Part shown: positions 13,840 through 18,487 of the stretch, piece after piece
Layout of the letters: each line of letters opens with the position of its first letter
How positions within the stretch are numbered: the first letter of the stretch is position 1
Source: CAYOZN01 sp964408455
GTDB lineage: Bacteria > Planctomycetota > Phycisphaerae > UBA1845 > UTPLA1
Direction of reading: 5' to 3'
Length of the DNA stretch: 18,487 nt
Assembly (NCBI GenBank): GCA_964408455.1
Contig: CAYOZN010000046.1
Span: forward strand, 1-18,487
Notes under the pieces: model-generated
Database searches by the model: none
Told to the model about the DNA's origin: nothing
What the model saw: only the letters and a program-made list of their open reading frames with translations
Translations under genes and position numbers: made by a program

Positions 13840-13867
13840 AAAAAACCCCCTGCTTCTGCAGGGGGTT
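13840..13867 (-). terminator. Intrinsic terminator of the CARDB-like gene
   Basis: A perfect 10-bp stem AACCCCCTGC (13844-13853) and GCAGGGGGTT (13858-13867) with a four-base loop. On the minus strand it is followed by an uninterrupted T run (complement of 13840-13845). It lies about 105 bp after the stop of the gene at 13972-14442. Confidence 0.88.
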
Positions 13868-13971
13868 CTGATTATGCATCCGGATGGGAAAAGCGCGACA
13901 TTGCCACCGATCGGCGATGCCAGCATACTGACATCCCGTGCCGGACGACAAATCCGCCCGCCGATCGCGCT

Positions 13972-14442
13972 CTAGAACAAATCGTTGATCTCGGCGCCAT
14001 CCCGCGACAGCGCATTATCCGACGTCGCGCAGTCGTCATTCGCCTCGTTGCCGTCAATGAAGATGTCGGGATCGTACGAAATCACCACCCGATACGTCGG
14101 CGGAAACTCGTTCGAGGTGCTCCAATCCACCTCGGCCGAGACACTCACGGTTTCGCCGGGGGCCAGATCCTCGAAGTCGGTCTGGGCAAGCAACGTTGTT
14201 CCCTCGTAGAGCAAGACGGACTGCTGGCCGGGGTTCGAGTCGAAGTCGCCGCTGCCCTTGTTCTCAACCACGCCGGTAATGAGGACCGTCCCGGTGGTGG
14301 ACGACGTCATCTCGAGTAGCTCGTAGTCAATGCGATCCGCGGCGGGATTTGGCTGCCCTTCCTCGCAATCGGCCGGACAGGTGAGTCCGGTCGTGGGAAT
14401 CAATGACGCGGTCAACGTGAGTGCCACCAGCTTGACTTTCAT
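13972..14442 (-). CDS. Secreted CARDB-like beta-sandwich protein
   Basis: A 156-residue protein with signal peptide (MKVKLVALTLTASLIPTTG). Residues about 35-140 resemble the CARDB cell-adhesion-related domain: DYELLEMTSSTTGTVLITGV, VENKGSG, LLYEGTTLLAQTDFEDLAPGE, and a final YRVVISYDPDIFIDGNEANDD. The last part contains the acidic, calcium-binding-like loop DGNEANDD. Cysteines near the mature N-terminus (C22, C26) and C138 may pair. The ATG at 14442 has GGGAGGT eight nucleotides upstream, a very strong site, so longer frames are rejected. It has its own terminator. It is likely a surface or periplasmic binding protein; the ligand is unknown. Confidence 0.8.
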   Translation of the reverse strand: MKVKLVALTLTASLIPTTGLTCPADCEEGQPNPAADRIDYELLEMTSSTTGTVLITGVVENKGSGDFDSNPGQQSVLLYEGTTLLAQTDFEDLAPGETVSVSAEVDWSTSNEFPPTYRVVISYDPDIFIDGNEANDDCATSDNALSRDGAEINDLF

Positions 14443-14688
14443 GCAGACGTACCTCCCGGTTATGCGAGCGAGGCCAGGCCACGAAACTACGGGTTCAGCC
14501 GCCTGCCAACGCGGGCCGCCGCCCCGTTCTCTGGCCTGCAAACCGGGTGCCACGCCGGTGGAACCAGCCCTCATCGCCCGGCAGCGGCGACGGGAGATGT
14601 CGCGTGCGGCCGAGTTGGGCGATACTGCCCGGTCGCACTGCGATGTTCCGGTGTAGTTGATGCGGATGAATTACGGCGATCCGGCGGA

Positions 14689-15883
14689 TCAGCCGTCGAA
14701 CAGCGCCTCGGCAAACATGGGCAGGTCGCGGCCGTTGGCCGCGCCGTCGTCGTTCATGTCGGCGCGCGCGGCGTGCGCGGGGTCGGCGGGCGAACCGAGC
14801 AGCACCTGAGTGAACAGGTCGGCGTCGGTGAAGTCGATGTCGCCGTCGGCGTCGAGATCGCCGAGGCGATCGACGGGGTACGTGGCGAGATAGATGCCGC
14901 GGGAGTTGTCGGTAAAGGAGACGAGCATCGCGATGGCGTCACCATCGATCTGTTCGTAGCCGATACCCACGCTTTGCACCGTTTTGCCGTCCAGCGCGTC
15001 GTTTCGCGCGATGACTTTGGTCAATTCGCCGGTCAAATCGGTGTAGAGGCCGGGATTGTTCAGTGAATCAACGCCGACGATGGAGACACGGCGGCCGTCG
15101 AACGAGGGCTCGAAGAAGTTGTCGAAGACATCGGCCGAACCGGGCAGCGGGTCGCCGGTGCAGACGACCTCTTCCAGACCGGTGCGCGTCTCCTTGTACA
15201 GACACTGAACCGTTGGATTGGACGGCGTGTCGGCGCCGCCAAAGCATACGCGCCCTCCGACGGCGTGCCGAAAGCGGAGAAGTTGACCGCGCTTCCTGGA
15301 ATCGCGGTGTTCGTGTCGACCAGTTGCCGAGGGGACCGCTTCCCCGGAAGACGACGTTTCGTCCGCGGAGCGCCGATCGGACGGCGCATTTTTCCCGCAG
15401 GCCGCCGGCGCTCGCTTCTGACCGGCGTGTTGTTATTGATGGCGAGGGCGCCCGTGGCGCCGAACAGGCCGGAGCCGAAGACCAGGGCATACCAGCCGGG
15501 CGGCAGCGTGAGCACGAGATTGGCCGAGACGTTGGCCGAGGGAGATATTGGCGTCAACAGTGTGACACCAACGACATCCGGCGTCGAAAGGTCCGTCGAG
15601 TCGGGAATGTCGAATTGACCGGCGAGCGCTACGACGCCGGCATAGACCTGGCCGGGAATGCCGGCCATGAGTGTCCGCCAATGCTTCCGATGTCGGTCGT
15701 TTGGGTCAATTGAAAATTGCAGGCGGTGATGAAATCGTCCCCGACGCCCACGCCGCCGCCGGATGCCTGACCGGTGGGACCGGAGGTGGCGGTTTCGTAA
15801 ACAACGGACGCTCTCGCCGTGTCGGATGTGATGCCCGGCGCAGCGAACATGCAGAATAACAACGCGTGTCGGATCGGCTTCAT
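14689..15883 (-). pseudogene. Secreted choice-of-anchor/beta-repeat protein with dockerin-like tail, frameshifted
   Basis: A once about 390-residue secreted protein spread over several frames. The start is intact: ATG at 15883 with AAGGAG seven nucleotides upstream, signal peptide, then VVYETATSGPTGQ and GVGDDFITACNFQLTQTTDIGSIGGHS. Near 15663-15672 the frame must shift to continue as AGIPGQVYAGVVALAG and WYALVFGSGLFGATGALA. Between about 15440 and 15320 another frame gives RNVVFRGSGPLG, then the former frame gives VDTNTAIPGSAVNFSAFGTPS, and near the CCC run at 15253-15255 it shifts again to VCFGGADTPSNPTVQCLYKE. The last frame runs to the stop with two calcium-loop motifs, GDLDADGDIDFTDADLF and ADMNDDGAANGRDLPMF, a dockerin-like tail common in planctomycete secreted proteins. 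Several shifts in one gene while all neighbours are intact favour real decay over read errors. Confidence 0.75.
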
Positions 15884-16165
15884 TCCAAAACTCCTTGCTC
15901 GTTGCCGCTACGCGATGACCATTCGCGATGGGACCAGTCGAGCCACGCCCGAACGAATAGCTGGGACTTGCAGGGATGCAGCGATTCTACCAGATCGGTT
16001 CGAGATACTGGAAGGCACGGCTACTGAAAATGGCTCGATTTCGCCTGGAGCGGTGCAGTCAGTCCCAGGAGCGCCCGACGGGACATGACTCGCTGCAACC
16101 CTGCGGCCAGATTGAATCCATCAGGCGGACCGGTTATGACTTCGTGCTCAGGGAGGCAGAGGGCC

Positions 16166-17371
16166 ATGACTGCGACCCTTCGACGCTTGTCTGCTGCGGC
16201 GCTATTACTCGTCTTTTCATCCGCAAATGCCGGAGCGCTGGAGCGCGTGAAGCTTCATCGCCGCGTCGATGTGAAACGCGACTGCGTCAGCGGCGTGTGG
16301 TCGCGCGCGGGCGGCGGCGTGCTTTCAAACGACGCGAGCCCGGCGCGGCTGCGTCTGCCCATGGGCCGCGTCGATGGCAGTTATAACCTGCGAGTCGAGT
16401 TCCGGCGCATCGAAGGGGCCGGGCCAGTGGCAATCGTGCTGGTGCGAGGGAATACCAGTTTTTCATTGGTGCTGGGCACGAATGGCGACGTGGCCGAAGG
16501 CTTAGTGTCGGCGGAGGGAAAGTCGATCAACGGTGCCCTCGTCGGTCTGAGTGCCGCAGCAGCGGCACGGCGGAGCGACGGCAACGACGATGCAAAACCG
16601 GCCGGCGGCGCTGCGGGCGCAGACTCTACGGACGAAGATCCGGGAGGCGGTGCCCCGGCGGTGGACGATCGCGTGCGGCTCGTCGTCAAAGTGAAACCGG
16701 ACACGGTTGAGGCGATCGTAAACGGGGAGCCATTTGCGCGGCACCGGTTTGCGGACGGGGAACTGGGCGTCGCTCGCGGCTGCAATGTCGGCCGCGGGGC
16801 GTGGGGCCTGGCGACGTGGGGCTCGCCGACGATGTTCTCGCGCGTGGAACTGAGCACCGCCGGCGCGGCCGCAGGCAATGGGCGGGCCGATCGCGAGTCA
16901 GGGCCGCGCACGCCTGCGGGAAATCGAGTAGCGCCAGAGCGGCAGAAGCGTCGCGGTGAGACCGAAGCGCGCCGCGCCGACGCCGATGCGGGCGGCGGTG
17001 AGGCCGGACGGCGACACGCGGACCCGCTGCCGGTGGGAAGCAAGTGGCAGGGCGCACGTTCGCGCATCAACCAGGGCGACAGCCTTCGCTGCACGATGAA
17101 GGTGGTCTCGCGGCGCGGCAGCCTGGCGGTGCTGGAATTCAGCGAAGGCGGCGCAAAGTACCGCTTCGCCCTGCGACTGCGGCCGAACGGCGCGCTGGGA
17201 TTCGCCGACTACCTGGAAATGGGCACGGGCGCGGGGCGCCGCGCGGGCGGCGTGGCGTCGGGTGCGACGAACGGGAACCAGCTGATTCTGGATTATCGAT
17301 GGATGTACTCGGATCGGCGGGTGAAGAACCGCCTTGAACAGGGCGTGATTCAAGCGGTACGAACTAAGTAA
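16166..17371 (+). CDS. Secreted protein with split lectin-like (DUF1080-type) domain
   Basis: A 401-residue protein with a signal peptide (LRRLSAAALLLVFSSANAGA). Residues about 28-130 and 165-230 together look like the concanavalin-like beta sandwich related to 3-keto-disaccharide hydrolase/DUF1080 (VSGVWSRAGGGVLSND, RLRLPMGRVDGSYNLRVEFRR, RVRLVVKVKPDTVEAIVNGEPF, TMFSRVEL). They are separated by a low-complexity Ala/Gly/Asp insert at about 130-165. A disordered charged stretch (235-287) leads to a C-terminal beta domain (about 288-400) starting LPVGSKWQGARS. The frame is open upstream to 16085, but GGGAGG nine nucleotides before the ATG at 16166 and the signal peptide fix the start. It is probably a carbohydrate- or surface-binding protein; no catalytic residues are recognised. 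Confidence 0.75.
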   Translation: MTATLRRLSAAALLLVFSSANAGALERVKLHRRVDVKRDCVSGVWSRAGGGVLSNDASPARLRLPMGRVDGSYNLRVEFRRIEGAGPVAIVLVRGNTSFSLVLGTNGDVAEGLVSAEGKSINGALVGLSAAAAARRSDGNDDAKPAGGAAGADSTDEDPGGGAPAVDDRVRLVVKVKPDTVEAIVNGEPFARHRFADGELGVARGCNVGRGAWGLATWGSPTMFSRVELSTAGAAAGNGRADRESGPRTPAGNRVAPERQKRRGETEARRADADAGGGEAGRRHADPLPVGSKWQGARSRINQGDSLRCTMKVVSRRGSLAVLEFSEGGAKYRFALRLRPNGALGFADYLEMGTGAGRRAGGVASGATNGNQLILDYRWMYSDRRVKNRLEQGVIQAVRTK

Positions 17372-17388
17372 GCGATCAATGCTTACTT
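17366..17388. terminator. Hairpin across the stop codon of the lectin-domain gene
   Basis: AAGTAAGC (17366-17373) and GCTTACTT (17381-17388) form a perfect 8-bp stem with a 7-nt loop. The TAA stop lies in the left arm. There is no T run on either strand, so termination would be weak or the hairpin may stabilise the mRNA end; it sits in the 52-bp gap between convergent genes. Confidence 0.4.
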
Positions 17389-17423
17389 GCCAACAAAGCT
17401 TCAAAACCAGCCCGAGCCGCGGG

Positions 17424-17588
17424 TCAGCATCCGCGAATGAGGACGAACAGCAGAACCAGCGGGAGGGGGACGCCGATGGCCCAGAGGAGCACGGCCCAGC
17501 GGACCTTGGCCGAGCGCCACCTTGATGAAAGCGGGCGCGGCGCCGCATTGGAATTCGGATGTTCGGGGGAAGGGATTTGTTCGTGCAT
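17424..17588 (-). CDS. Very small single-pass membrane protein
   Basis: A 54-residue protein: a polar Pro/Ser/Asn-rich N-terminus (MHEQIPSPEHPNSN), a basic stretch SSRWRSAKVR, and one hydrophobic helix WAVLLWAIGVPLPLVLLFVL ending in IRGC. By the positive-inside rule the N-terminus should be cytoplasmic. The ATG at 17588 has AAAGGG five nucleotides upstream; an ATG at 17618 would add ten residues. Similar short VPLP-containing membrane proteins seem to occur in planctomycetes, but I know no name or function. It converges with the lectin-domain gene and lies between it and the 16S terminator. Confidence 0.6.
   Translation of the reverse strand: MHEQIPSPEHPNSNAAPRPLSSRWRSAKVRWAVLLWAIGVPLPLVLLFVLIRGC

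Positions 17589-18487
<899 letters not shown>

Noticed and set aside
12668..13975. Plus-strand 435-codon frame opposite rpiB-deoC
   Set aside because: No motif or signal, composition of an antisense frame, and it runs through the terminator and promoter region at 13786-13867.

Overview
The window looks like a chromosomal segment of a GC-rich member of the Planctomycetota. This rests on several things seen together: a 16S rRNA gene that is apparently not followed by 23S, secreted proteins with a dockerin-like calcium-binding tail and a choice-of-anchor/NTAIPG-type beta repeat, a keto-disaccharide-hydrolase-like lectin domain, many lipoproteins of unknown role, and interspersed palindromic repeats whose translations read TGVQPV or LLEAVAHGGG. 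The class within the phylum cannot be resolved by reading alone.

Left part (1-3843, minus strand): the front of a respiratory complex I operon in the order nuoI, nuoA, uma2, nuoB, nuoC, uma2, nuoD (cut by the window edge). The peripheral-arm Fe-S subunits (NuoB with the N2 cysteines, NuoI with two 4Fe-4S motifs) and the quinone-site subunits look intact. Two different Uma2-family (PD-(D/E)XK-like) genes sit between the nuo genes in the same direction with short spacers. The operon also carries low-complexity repeats: a G-rich quadruplex-like tract between nuoI and nuoA, an ATGC-type repeat directly before nuoC, and a palindromic repeat that appears to have been absorbed in frame into nuoC.

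Middle part (4167-10087): envelope and secreted proteins, mostly with signal peptides. They are a cysteine-less thioredoxin-like/TPR protein, a two-domain Ig-like lipoprotein, a DsbA-like thiol oxidoreductase with an Asn-rich linker, an unknown lipoprotein and a TPR-HEXXH metallopeptidase. Right of these are a four-helix PIN/TRAM membrane protein (10288-11442), a small conserved-looking soluble protein, a cluster of five hairpin repeats (three as 45-bp tandem units), and a large fusion of an RpiB-type sugar-phosphate isomerase to deoxyribose-phosphate aldolase DeoC. The fusion has a cysteine-rich middle and a good sigma70-type promoter insulated by a terminator.

Right part (13972-18487): a CARDB-like secreted protein, a secreted dockerin-tailed protein broken by several frameshifts (probable pseudogene), a lectin-domain secreted protein, a tiny membrane protein, and the 3' part of a 16S rRNA gene on the minus strand, followed within about 160 bp by a strong terminator rather than by tRNA/23S genes.

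No CRISPR array, insertion sequence, phage or classical defence island is visible. The most unusual features are the two nuclease-fold genes inside the nuo operon, the isomerase-aldolase fusion with an altered isomerase catalytic position, and palindromic repeats that seem to have entered coding sequence.
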